A DNA stretch of 64,000 nt from Achromobacter animicus (lineage in GTDB: Bacteria > Pseudomonadota > Gammaproteobacteria > Burkholderiales > Burkholderiaceae_B): positions 1-64,000 of the forward strand of contig NZ_CADIJM010000018.1 of the NCBI RefSeq assembly GCF_902859585.1, read 5' to 3'. The position numbers and the translations under genes were made by a program. The notes under the pieces were generated by a model. It was not told the origin of the DNA. It searched no databases and saw only the letters and a program-made list of their open reading frames with translations. Below are positions 50,041 to 57,785 of this stretch, piece by piece. Each line of letters starts with the position of its first letter. The stretch's first letter is position 1.

Positions 50041-50135
50041 CGCCTTGTCGCGGGAACGCCCCGTGGCATACATATTGCTTCGCCAGGACAGGCTGAGAAC
50101 TCGACCATTTGGCCGGGTGCGCCGCCTGGCGCTCC
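50041..50135 (+). ncRNA. Structured leader, candidate purine/xanthine-sensing riboswitch
   Basis: This lies 140 bases upstream of the BMP-type operon, in a 460-base gene-free region. CGGG-AACG-CCCG-like pairing near 50051 is followed by ACATATTGCTTC, then CGCCAGG (50081-50087) pairs with CCTGGCG (50125-50131). The enclosed loop reads GGCTGAGAAC-TCGACCATT-TGGCC. The layout and the AUAUUGCUUC / GCUGAGAAC text recall the NMT1 (xanthine-I) riboswitch as I remember it, and the downstream genes fit purine import and deamination. The match is from memory and not confirmed. Confidence 0.5.
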
Positions 50136-50272
50136 CATCCGATGACCGATCCCACGTCCCCGTTCACGCACGATCTGCCCGGCACGCCTGCCTGCGGCAG
50201 CGGCCTCCGTGCGGCGGGCGGCATCCCCCCATCCCTCCATTTCCTGTCCTTCCCCGCGTAGGAGTCACCTGC

Positions 50273-51304
50273 ATGAAATCCCTTTCCCTTTCGTCCGCCG
50301 GAGGCATCGCCCGCCGCGGCCTGCTCAAGCTGGCCGCAGCGGCCGCCGGCGCGCTGCTGTTCTCGGGCGCGGCCCTGGCGCAGGCGCCCGCCAAGATCAA
50401 GGTCGCCGCCGTCTACACGGTGCCGGTCGAGCAGCAATGGGTGTCGCGCATCCACATCGCGCTGTCCGCCGCGCGCGACCGCGGCGAGATCGACTACACG
50501 TTCTCGGAAAACGTCACCAACGCCGACTACGAGCGCGTGCTGCGCCAGTACGCCGAGCAGGGCAACAAGCTGATCGTGGGCGAAGCCTTCGCGGTTGAAG
50601 CCGCGGCCCGCAAGGTCGCCAAGGACTATCCGCAGACCGCCTTCCTGATGGGTTCGTCGGGCAAGCCGCAGCAGCCCAACTTCTCGGTGTTCGACAACTA
50701 CATCCAGGAACCGGCCTACCTGACCGGCATGATCGCCGGCGGCATGAGCAAGACCGGCAAGATCGGCCTGGTGGGCGGCTACCCCATCCCCGAAGTGAAC
50801 CGCCTGATGAACGCGTTCATGGAAGGCGTCAAGGAAGTGAACCCGAAGGCCGAATTCACGGTGACCTTCATCGGCTCGTGGTTCGATCCCCCGAAGGCCA
50901 AGGAAGCCGCCTTCGCCATGATCGACAAGGGCGCGGACGTGCTGTACGCCGAGCGCTTTGGCGTGTCGGACGCCGCCAAGGAACGCGGCAAACTGGCCAT
51001 CGGCAACGTGATCGACACGCAGCCGCAGTACCCGGAGACGGTGGTGGCCTCGGCGCTGTGGAGCATGATCCCGACCATCGAAGAAGCCCTCAAGCAGGTG
51101 AAGGCTGGCGCGTTCAAGGCCGATGACTTCGGCCAGTACTCGCTGATGAAGCACAAGGGCTCGTCGCTCGCGCCGCTGGGCACGTTCGAACAGAAGATCC
51201 CCGCCGACCTGATCGCCAAGGTCCAGGCCAAGGAAAAAGCCATCCTGGACGGCAGCTTCACCGTGAAGGTCAACGACAAAGAACCCAAGTCCTCGGCACG
51301 ATGA
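50273..51304 (+). CDS. BMP-family ABC transporter substrate-binding protein
   Basis: A 343-residue periplasmic receptor of the basic-membrane-protein (Med/BMP) family, which binds nucleosides and purines. The N-terminus has Ala-Arg-Arg-Gly-Leu-Leu-Lys-Leu, a twin-arginine-like signal, cut near Ala-Leu-Ala-Gln. The core has Pro-Val-Glu-Gln-Gln-Trp, Asn-Tyr-Ile-Gln-Glu-Pro-Ala-Tyr-Leu and Ile-Gly-Ser-Trp-Phe-Asp-Pro. ATG 50273 follows GGAG at 50261. It is the first gene of a five-gene operon (two permeases, a double ATPase, a deaminase) and overlaps the ATPase by four bases. Confidence 0.94.
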   Translation: MKSLSLSSAGGIARRGLLKLAAAAAGALLFSGAALAQAPAKIKVAAVYTVPVEQQWVSRIHIALSAARDRGEIDYTFSENVTNADYERVLRQYAEQGNKLIVGEAFAVEAAARKVAKDYPQTAFLMGSSGKPQQPNFSVFDNYIQEPAYLTGMIAGGMSKTGKIGLVGGYPIPEVNRLMNAFMEGVKEVNPKAEFTVTFIGSWFDPPKAKEAAFAMIDKGADVLYAERFGVSDAAKERGKLAIGNVIDTQPQYPETVVASALWSMIPTIEEALKQVKAGAFKADDFGQYSLMKHKGSSLAPLGTFEQKIPADLIAKVQAKEKAILDGSFTVKVNDKEPKSSAR

Positions 51305-52830
51305 ACCAAGCGCCTCTCGCCCTGCAACTGACGGGGATCACCAAACGCTTCGGCAGCCTCACGGCCAACGACGATGTCTCGCTTACGCTCCGCCAGGGCG
51401 AAGTGTTGGCCTTGCTGGGCGAGAACGGCGCCGGCAAATCGACCCTGGTGTCGATCCTGTTCGGCCACTATGTGGCCGATGCCGGCAGTATCGAAGTCTT
51501 CGGCAAACCTTTGCCCGCCGGCCGGCCCGATGCCGCGCTGGCGGCGGGCGTCGGCATGGTGCATCAGCACTTCACGCTGGCCGACAACCTCACCGTGCTG
51601 GACAACATCATGGTGGGCACCGAATCGCTCTGGAAGCTGGCCTCGGGCCGCGGCCAGGCGCGCAAGCGCCTCGTGGAACTCGGCCAGCGCTTCGGCCTGG
51701 GCGTGGACCCGGACGCGCGCGTCGGCACGCTGTCGGTCGGTGAAAAGCAGCGCGTCGAGATCCTGAAGGCGCTGTACCGCGGCGCCCGCGTGCTGATTCT
51801 GGACGAACCGACCGCGGTCCTCACGCCGCAGGAAGTGCAGGATCTGTTCGCGACGCTGCGCGGCTTCGTCGACGAAGGCCTGGCGGTCATCTTCATTTCG
51901 CACAAGCTGGACGAAGTAATGGCCGTGTCGCGCCGGGTGGCGGTGCTGCGGCAGGGCAAGCTGGTCGCGGAACGCGACACCGCGGGCACCAACCCCGCGG
52001 AGCTGGCCGAACTGATGGTGGGCCGCAAGGTGGTCATGCCGCGCGCCGAGGCCGCGACTGCCGCCGAGCAGGCTGCGCCCGTGGTGACGCTGTCGCAGGT
52101 CACCGTGCGCGACAGCCGCGACGGCGCGCCGCGCCTGGACAGCCTGGACCTCGTGGTCCACACGCATGAAATCGTGGCCATCGCCGGTGTGGCCGGCAAC
52201 GGCCAGCAGGCGCTGGTGTCGGTGCTGACCGGCCTGCGCCAACCGTCGGACGGCACGATCCGGCTGGGTCCGGAACACGCCGCCGCGCCCACGACACCCG
52301 CCGGCTGGACGGCCGCGCGCGTGGGCCGCATTCCGGAAGACCGCCACGGCGAAGGCATGATCGGCGACAGCCCCTTGTGGGAAAACGCCATCGTCGAAGA
52401 CCTGAAGGACAAGCGCTTTGCGCGTCACGGCCTGATCCGCGCCCGCGCGGGCAAGGCGTACGCGGCCTCGCTGGCCAAGCAGTTCGACGTGCGCGCCGCC
52501 TCGCTCGATGTACGCACGCGCAGCCTGTCGGGCGGCAACATGCAGAAGCTGATCCTGGGCCGCACACTGGCGCGCGAGCCGCGCTTCATCGTGGCCGACC
52601 AGCCGACATGGGGCCTGGACATCGGCGCCGTGGCCTACGTGCGCGAGCAGCTTCTGGCCGCCCGCGCGCGCGGCGCCGGCGTGCTGCTGGTGTCCGAGGA
52701 CCTGGAAGAGATCTTCGCGCTGGCCGACCGCATCGCCGTGCTGTGCGGCGGCAAGCTGGTCGCGATCAAGCCGGTGGCCCAGTGGACGCCCGCCACCGTC
52801 GGCCTGGCCATGACGGGAACCCGGGCATGA
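51301..52830 (+). CDS. BMP-type ABC transporter ATP-binding protein (double domain)
   Basis: A 509-residue protein with two ATPase domains in one chain, as in RbsA/NupA transporters. Domain 1 has Walker A Gly-Glu-Asn-Gly-Ala-Gly-Lys-Ser-Thr, signature Leu-Ser-Val-Gly-Glu-Lys-Gln and Walker B Leu-Ile-Leu-Asp-Glu-Pro-Thr. Domain 2 has a degenerate Walker A Gly-Val-Ala-Gly-Asn-Gly-Gln-Gln and signature Leu-Ser-Gly-Gly-Asn-Met-Gln, with Ala-Asp-Gln-Pro in place of Asp-Glu-Pro, so only the first site is likely to hydrolyse ATP well. The start overlaps the receptor gene (ATGA). Confidence 0.94.
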   Translation: MNQAPLALQLTGITKRFGSLTANDDVSLTLRQGEVLALLGENGAGKSTLVSILFGHYVADAGSIEVFGKPLPAGRPDAALAAGVGMVHQHFTLADNLTVLDNIMVGTESLWKLASGRGQARKRLVELGQRFGLGVDPDARVGTLSVGEKQRVEILKALYRGARVLILDEPTAVLTPQEVQDLFATLRGFVDEGLAVIFISHKLDEVMAVSRRVAVLRQGKLVAERDTAGTNPAELAELMVGRKVVMPRAEAATAAEQAAPVVTLSQVTVRDSRDGAPRLDSLDLVVHTHEIVAIAGVAGNGQQALVSVLTGLRQPSDGTIRLGPEHAAAPTTPAGWTAARVGRIPEDRHGEGMIGDSPLWENAIVEDLKDKRFARHGLIRARAGKAYAASLAKQFDVRAASLDVRTRSLSGGNMQKLILGRTLAREPRFIVADQPTWGLDIGAVAYVREQLLAARARGAGVLLVSEDLEEIFALADRIAVLCGGKLVAIKPVAQWTPATVGLAMTGTRA

Positions 52831-52875
52831 CGGTTTGCACCGTTCCGCCCGGCTTTCTTCACTATTGAGCATCCC

Positions 52876-53949
52876 ATGAAACTGATCCTGGAACGCCGCC
52901 CCGAGCCCAGCCGCCTTGCGCTGGCGCTGGCGCCCATTGCGGCCATCCTCTTCACGCTGGCGGTCTGCACACTGCTGGTGGCCTGGGCCGGCGCCCCCGT
53001 CGGCCGCACCTACGCGCTGCTGTTCGAAGGCGCGTTCGGCACGCGCTTCGCGCTGTCCGAAACCCTGACCCGCGCCACGCCGCTGATGCTGACCGGCCTG
53101 GCCTGTGCCGTGGCGTTCCGCGCGCGCTTCTACAACATCGGCGCCGAGGGCCAGCTGTATCTGGGCGCCCTGGCGGCCGTGGCCGTGGGCGGCCTGCACG
53201 GCGGCACGGGTTTCGATCTGCCGATGCCGGTCCTGTTCGGCGGCATGATGCTGGCGGCCGCCCTGGCCGGCGCCTTGCTCCTGCTGATTCCGGCCATCCT
53301 GAAAACCCGCCTGGGCGTCGACGAAGTCGTGACCACGCTGCTGGGCAACTTCATCGTGCTGCTGTTCGTGTCCATGATGCTGGACGGCCCGATGAAGGAC
53401 CCGATGGCGATGGGCTGGCCGCAATCGGTGGCGCTGAACGGCGACCTGGAACTGGGCAAGCTCATCGAGCGCACGCGCGCCCACACCGGCCTGTTGTGGG
53501 CCGCGGGCCTGGCACTCGGCCTGTGGCTGCTGAACCGCTACACCGTCTTCGGTTTCCAGATGCGCGCGGTGGGCGCCAACGCCCACGCGTCGCGCTTTCT
53601 GGGCCTGCCGGTCAACCGCGTGATGCTCGGCACCGCCATGCTGTCCGGCGCGCTGGCCGGCCTGGCCGGCGCCATCGAAGTGGCGGGCCGCACCAGCTAC
53701 GTCACGCTGGATATGTCCCCGGGCTACGGCTACACGGGTGTCGTCGTCGCCATGCTGGCCGGCCTGCATCCGCTGGGCGTGATCCTGGCCAGCATCTTCG
53801 TGGCCGGCATGCTGGTGGGCGCCGACAGCATGAGCCGCGCCATTGCCGTGCCGAACTACATCGCCGACGTCATCGTCGCCACCTCGTTGCTCGCCATGCT
53901 GGTCGCGACGCTATTCGCGCAGTACCGCCTGCGCCGCAACAAGGCTTGA
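52876..53949 (+). CDS. BMP-type ABC transporter permease, first subunit
   Basis: A 357-residue inner-membrane protein with about nine helices of the BPD_transp_2 type. It has Arg-Phe-Tyr-Asn-Ile-Gly-Ala-Glu-Gly-Gln-Leu-Tyr near residue 75 and Leu-Gly-Val-Asp-Glu-Val-Val-Thr-Thr-Leu-Leu-Gly-Asn-Phe, both usual in nucleoside permeases. A hydrophilic N-terminal arm precedes helix 1. It forms the channel with the second permease, which starts 10 bases later. Confidence 0.94.
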   Translation: MKLILERRPEPSRLALALAPIAAILFTLAVCTLLVAWAGAPVGRTYALLFEGAFGTRFALSETLTRATPLMLTGLACAVAFRARFYNIGAEGQLYLGALAAVAVGGLHGGTGFDLPMPVLFGGMMLAAALAGALLLLIPAILKTRLGVDEVVTTLLGNFIVLLFVSMMLDGPMKDPMAMGWPQSVALNGDLELGKLIERTRAHTGLLWAAGLALGLWLLNRYTVFGFQMRAVGANAHASRFLGLPVNRVMLGTAMLSGALAGLAGAIEVAGRTSYVTLDMSPGYGYTGVVVAMLAGLHPLGVILASIFVAGMLVGADSMSRAIAVPNYIADVIVATSLLAMLVATLFAQYRLRRNKA

Positions 53950-53959
53950 GGAGCACGCC

Positions 53960-54910
53960 ATGGAATGGATGGATCTGATGAGTTCCTCGGCCTTCTGGGT
54001 GGCCGTGCTGCGCCTGGCCACGCCGCTGATACTGGGCACGCTGGGCGTGCTGCTCTGCGAGCGCGCCGGGGTGCTGAACCTGGGCATCGAAGGCATCATG
54101 GTGGCCGGCGCCTTCACCGGCTGGCTGGTCGTGTACCTGGGCGCGCCGCTGTACGTGGGCGTGCTGGCCGCCGCGCTGGCCGGCGCCGTGTTCGGCCTGC
54201 TGCACGCCGTGCTGACGGTGCCGCTGGGCCTGTCGCAGCACGTGTCGGGCCTCGGCGTGACACTGCTCGCCACCAGCGTCAGCTATTTCGCGTACCGGGT
54301 CACGTTCCCCAGCGTGTCCACGCCGCCGACGATCACGCCGTTTGCTGAAATGAAGTTCTTGGACGGCATTCCGCTGATCGGCCCCGTGCTGGCCGGGCAG
54401 ACGCCGATGACGCTGATCGCGCTGGCCGCGGTGCCGATTCTTGCGTGGGTGCTGAACCGCACGCCCGTGGGACTGGCCGTGCGCATGGTGGGCGAGAACC
54501 CCGCCGCCGCCGAAGGCCAGGGTCTGTCCGTGACGCGCCTGCGTATCGGCGCTATCGTGGCCGGATCGGCGCTGATGGGCGTGGCCGGCAGCTTCCTGAC
54601 GCTGGCCGCGTTCAATGCGTTCTTCTTCAACATGGTCAACGGCCGCGGCTGGGTCTGCGTGGCGCTGGTGGTGTTTGCGTCGTGGCGGCCGGGCAAGGCG
54701 CTGCTGGGCGCGCTGATCTTCGCCTTCTTCGATGCGCTGCAGTTGCGTCTGCAGCAGGGCGGCGCGGCGCTGCCGGGCCTGCCCGAACTGCCGTATCAGG
54801 TGTACCTGATGCTGCCTTATATCCTGTCCATCCTGGCCCTGGTGTTCATGGCGCGCCGCGCCGCCTACCCGCAGGCCTTGATGAAGCCGTATCGCAAAGG
54901 CGAAAGGTGA
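53960..54910 (+). CDS. BMP-type ABC transporter permease, second subunit
   Basis: A 316-residue inner-membrane protein of the same family with about eight helices, including Glu-Arg-Ala-Gly-Val-Leu-Asn-Leu-Gly-Ile-Glu-Gly near residue 33 and Val-Gly-Glu-Asn-Pro-Ala-Ala-Ala-Glu. ATG 53960 lies 8 bases after GAGGAGC; the longer open frame is a shadow of the upstream permease. With the first permease it completes the heterodimeric channel. Confidence 0.94.
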   Translation: MEWMDLMSSSAFWVAVLRLATPLILGTLGVLLCERAGVLNLGIEGIMVAGAFTGWLVVYLGAPLYVGVLAAALAGAVFGLLHAVLTVPLGLSQHVSGLGVTLLATSVSYFAYRVTFPSVSTPPTITPFAEMKFLDGIPLIGPVLAGQTPMTLIALAAVPILAWVLNRTPVGLAVRMVGENPAAAEGQGLSVTRLRIGAIVAGSALMGVAGSFLTLAAFNAFFFNMVNGRGWVCVALVVFASWRPGKALLGALIFAFFDALQLRLQQGGAALPGLPELPYQVYLMLPYILSILALVFMARRAAYPQALMKPYRKGER

Positions 54911-54971
54911 TCCCCCCCGAGGCGCTACGCGACAGGGATGCAGCAACTGAATGTTTTCGCAAGGAATTCGC

Positions 54972-56252
54972 ATGCTCGATCTGATCATCAAGAACTGCAC
55001 GCTGCCCGACGGCCGCAAGAACATCGACATCGGCGTGGCCGACGGCCGCATCACCGCGCTGGAACCGGCGTTGAAGGCCGAGGCCGCGCAGACCGTGGAC
55101 GCCGCCGGCCAGCTGGTGACGTCGCCCTTTGTCGACGCGCATTTCCACATGGATTCCACGCTGTCCTTCGGCCTGCCGCGCGTGAACCAATCGGGCACGC
55201 TGCTCGAAGGCATCGCGCTGTGGGGCGAGCTCAAACCCCTGCTGACGCAGGAAGCGCTGGTGGAGCGCGCACTGGCCTATTGTGATTGGGCCGTGGCGCG
55301 CGGACTGCTGGCGATCCGCTCGCACGTGGATGTCTGTGATCCGCGCCTGCTGGCGACCGAAGCGCTGTTGCACGTGCGCGAGAAGGTCAAACCCTACCTG
55401 GACCTGCAGCTCGTTGCCTTCCCGCAGGACGGCGTACTGCGCGCGCCCGGTGCGCTGGACAACCTGAAGCGCGCGTTGGACATGGGCGTGGACGTGGTGG
55501 GCGGCATCCCGCACTTCGAACGCACCATGCAGGACGGCGCCGAATCCGTGCGCATCCTGTGTGAACTGGCGGCCGAACGCGGCCTGCGCGTGGACATGCA
55601 CTGCGACGAAAGCGACGACCCGCTGTCACGCCACATCGAGACGCTGGCGTACCACACGCAGCGCCTGGGCCTGCACGGCCGCGTGACGGGTTCGCACCTG
55701 ACTTCCATGCACTCGATGGACAACTACTACGTGTCCAAGCTGATCCCGCTGATCCGCGAGGCGGGCGTGTCCGCGATTGCGAATCCGCTCATCAACATCA
55801 CGCTGCAAGGCCGCCACGACACGTATCCCAAGCGCCGCGGCATGACGCGCGTGCCGGAACTGATGGCGGCGGGCGTGCCGGTCGCCTTCGGCCACGACTG
55901 CGTGATGGACCCGTGGTACAGCCTGGGTTCCGGCGACATGCTGGAAGTTGCGCACATGGGCCTGCACGTCGGCCAGATGACGGGACAGGACGCCATGCGC
56001 GCCTGTTTCGAAGCGGTCACCACCACGCCTGCCAGGATTCTGGGCCTGGACGAGACGGGCCTGGAAGTCGGCAAGCGCGCCGACCTGGTGCTGCTGCAGG
56101 CGCGCGACGCGGTCGAGGCCTTGCGCCTGCGCGCCACGCGCCTGATGGTGCTGCGCGCCGGCAAGGTGGTGGCAACCACGCCGCCAGCCACCGCCACCCT
56201 GAACCTGCCGGGCCGCCCCGGCGCCGTCAGCTTTCAGACACCGGCCCGCTGA
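54972..56252 (+). CDS. Cytosine deaminase-like amidohydrolase
   Basis: A 426-residue metal-dependent hydrolase of the CodA/TrzN-type amidohydrolase family, which deaminates pyrimidine or purine bases or related heterocycles. The metal-ligand motif is Asp-Ala-His-Phe-His-Met-Asp, followed by Arg-Ser-His-Val-Asp (Asp-x-Cys-Asp), Asp-Met-His-Cys-Asp-Glu (His in strand 5) and Phe-Gly-His-Asp-Cys-Val (Asp in strand 8). ATG 54972 has AAGGAA 7 bases upstream; a second ATG at 54951 is possible. It closes the BMP operon, so the imported base is probably deaminated at once. Its 3' end overlaps the convergent RidA gene by 26 bases. Confidence 0.93.
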   Translation: MLDLIIKNCTLPDGRKNIDIGVADGRITALEPALKAEAAQTVDAAGQLVTSPFVDAHFHMDSTLSFGLPRVNQSGTLLEGIALWGELKPLLTQEALVERALAYCDWAVARGLLAIRSHVDVCDPRLLATEALLHVREKVKPYLDLQLVAFPQDGVLRAPGALDNLKRALDMGVDVVGGIPHFERTMQDGAESVRILCELAAERGLRVDMHCDESDDPLSRHIETLAYHTQRLGLHGRVTGSHLTSMHSMDNYYVSKLIPLIREAGVSAIANPLINITLQGRHDTYPKRRGMTRVPELMAAGVPVAFGHDCVMDPWYSLGSGDMLEVAHMGLHVGQMTGQDAMRACFEAVTTTPARILGLDETGLEVGKRADLVLLQARDAVEALRLRATRLMVLRAGKVVATTPPATATLNLPGRPGAVSFQTPAR

Positions 56253-56613
56253 CGTACGCCGGCTGCGCGGCGGCCGTCACGATGATCTCCACCAGCAGAT
56301 CAGGCGAGGCCAGCTTGGCCTCGCACGTGGCGCGGGTGGGCATTGCCTTCGGCAGCGCCCATTCCGCCCACACCGCATTCATGCCGGCAAAGTCGCGCTC
56401 GATGTCCTTGAGCCAGATCTGCACCGTCAACAGGCGCGACTTGTCCGTGCCTGCCTGCTTCAGATAGCCGTCGATCTTGGCCAGCACGTCGCGGGTCTGC
56501 GCGGCGATGCCGCCTTCCGCATTCGAGGTCACGCCCGCCACATACACGGTGTCGCCGTGAATCACGATGCGGGACAGGCGCTCGTTCGTTTCCTTGCGCA
56601 CGATATCGTTCAT
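56227..56613 (-). CDS. RidA-family enamine/imine deaminase
   Basis: A 128-residue YjgF/YER057c/UK114-type protein. It has Asn-Asp-Ile-Val-Arg-Lys-Glu, Gly-Val-Thr-Ser-Asn-Ala-Glu-Gly-Gly, Asp-Ile-Glu-Arg-Asp-Phe-Ala-Gly-Met-Asn and the Arg-Ala-Thr-Cys-Glu-Ala motif, whose arginine holds the substrate carboxylate. RidA hydrolyses reactive imines formed by amine and D-amino-acid oxidases. It overlaps the preceding FAD oxidase gene by four bases and lies last in the amine-oxidation operon, which fits a clean-up role for its product. Confidence 0.93.
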   Translation of the reverse strand: MNDIVRKETNERLSRIVIHGDTVYVAGVTSNAEGGIAAQTRDVLAKIDGYLKQAGTDKSRLLTVQIWLKDIERDFAGMNAVWAEWALPKAMPTRATCEAKLASPDLLVEIIVTAAAQPAYVSGPVSES

Positions 56614-57773
56614 TGGTGTTGCTCCTTGGTGGATGAACCGGATGCCAGGCCGGCATCCGAGAAACGTTCGATCCGGAATGGGGTGATCGGCAGGTCCGTC
56701 GCGCCGGTCGTGATCAGGTCGGCCATGATGCGGCCGACGATGGGCCCGAGCTCAAAGCCGTGCGCTGAAAACCCGAACGCGTGAAAGGCCGTCTCGTGCC
56801 GGCTGCTGCGGCCGATCACGGGAATCTCGTCGGGCATGGCCGCTTCGATTCCCGCCCAGCCCCGGTTCACGATCGCATCGCGCATGTGCGGAAACAGGTC
56901 GACCACCGTGCGCGCGCCTTCGGCCAGCGAGCGGAAATCCAGCTCGGTCCATTCGGCATCGCGGTCCACCCACGCGCGACGGCCGCCGCCGATCAGCACC
57001 GTGCCGTTGGTGCGCTGCTTGAACGACAGCGCGCGGCCTGTGCCCAGCACCACGGGATCCAGAAAGTGATCCATGCGTAGCGTGACGAGCATCATGGGAC
57101 TGATGGGCAAAAGCGGCACCGGCTCGCCCCATTGCGCGGCGATCCGGTCGGCCCACGCGCCCGCGCAGTTCAGCACCTGCGGCGCGGTGTACACGCCGGC
57201 GTCCGTCTCCACACGCCATTGGCCGTCGTGCCGCGCCACGCTCTGCACGCGCACGCCTTCCAGGAACTGCGCGCCAAGACTGGCGGCCTTCATGCGAAAG
57301 GCAAGGGTGGTGCGGTAGGGATCGGCCGCCGCGTCCTCGCGCGCGATCAGGCCGCCTTGCACCGTCGGCGCAATCGCAGGAATCAGGTCCAGCAGGTCTT
57401 CGCGCGTTATCCACTGTTCGTGGGTGTAGCCGTGGTCCGTCATGGTCTTGAGCCGAGCCCGTAGCGTTTCCGCGTCAGCCTCGTTCTCGGCCACACGCAC
57501 CTGCCCGTGCTGCTCGAAGCCGCAGTCGTCGTCCACCAGCTCGCCGATGCGATACCAGAGCTCGCGCGAGGCCAGCGCCAGCGGCACCTCGGCCAGATGG
57601 CGCGACAGCGTGCGCACACCGCCTGCGTTGACGCCCGAGGCGTGCCGCCCCACATAGTTCTTCTCGATGACCAGCGCGCGCACGCCGGCGCGCGCCAGAT
57701 GCAGCGCGGCCGAGCTGCCGTGCAGCCCGCCGCCGATGATGATGACTTCAGCCGCCCGCGTTTGAACGGTCAT
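56610..57773 (-). CDS. FAD-dependent amino-acid/amine oxidase (DadA-like)
   Basis: A 387-residue glycine/D-amino-acid-oxidase-type flavoprotein. It has an N-terminal FAD motif Ile-Ile-Gly-Gly-Gly-Leu-His-Gly-Ser-Ser-Ala-Ala, then Arg-His-Ala-Ser-Gly-Val-Asn-Ala-Gly-Gly-Val-Arg, and a C-terminal Ala-Phe-Gly-Phe-Ser-Ala-His-Gly-Phe-Glu-Leu-Gly-Pro. It oxidises a C-N bond of an amine or amino acid. ATG 57773 is preferred over GTG 57782. It is separated from the opine-oxidase-like alpha subunit by 12 bases and overlaps ridA, so all belong to one operon. Confidence 0.92.
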   Translation of the reverse strand: MTVQTRAAEVIIIGGGLHGSSAALHLARAGVRALVIEKNYVGRHASGVNAGGVRTLSRHLAEVPLALASRELWYRIGELVDDDCGFEQHGQVRVAENEADAETLRARLKTMTDHGYTHEQWITREDLLDLIPAIAPTVQGGLIAREDAAADPYRTTLAFRMKAASLGAQFLEGVRVQSVARHDGQWRVETDAGVYTAPQVLNCAGAWADRIAAQWGEPVPLLPISPMMLVTLRMDHFLDPVVLGTGRALSFKQRTNGTVLIGGGRRAWVDRDAEWTELDFRSLAEGARTVVDLFPHMRDAIVNRGWAGIEAAMPDEIPVIGRSSRHETAFHAFGFSAHGFELGPIVGRIMADLITTGATDLPITPFRIERFSDAGLASGSSTKEQHQ

Positions 57774-57785
57774 GGCGTCCACCCG

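Noticed and set aside
49990-50060. Classical purine (guanine/adenine) aptamer upstream of the BMP operon
   Set aside because: A TATAATC-like hexamer is present but the conserved loop and junction sequences of the purine aptamer are not; the structure further right fits a different motif better.
50779-53769. 996-aa open frame antisense to the BMP transporter genes
   Set aside because: It spans four well-supported plus-strand genes and has a low-complexity translation.
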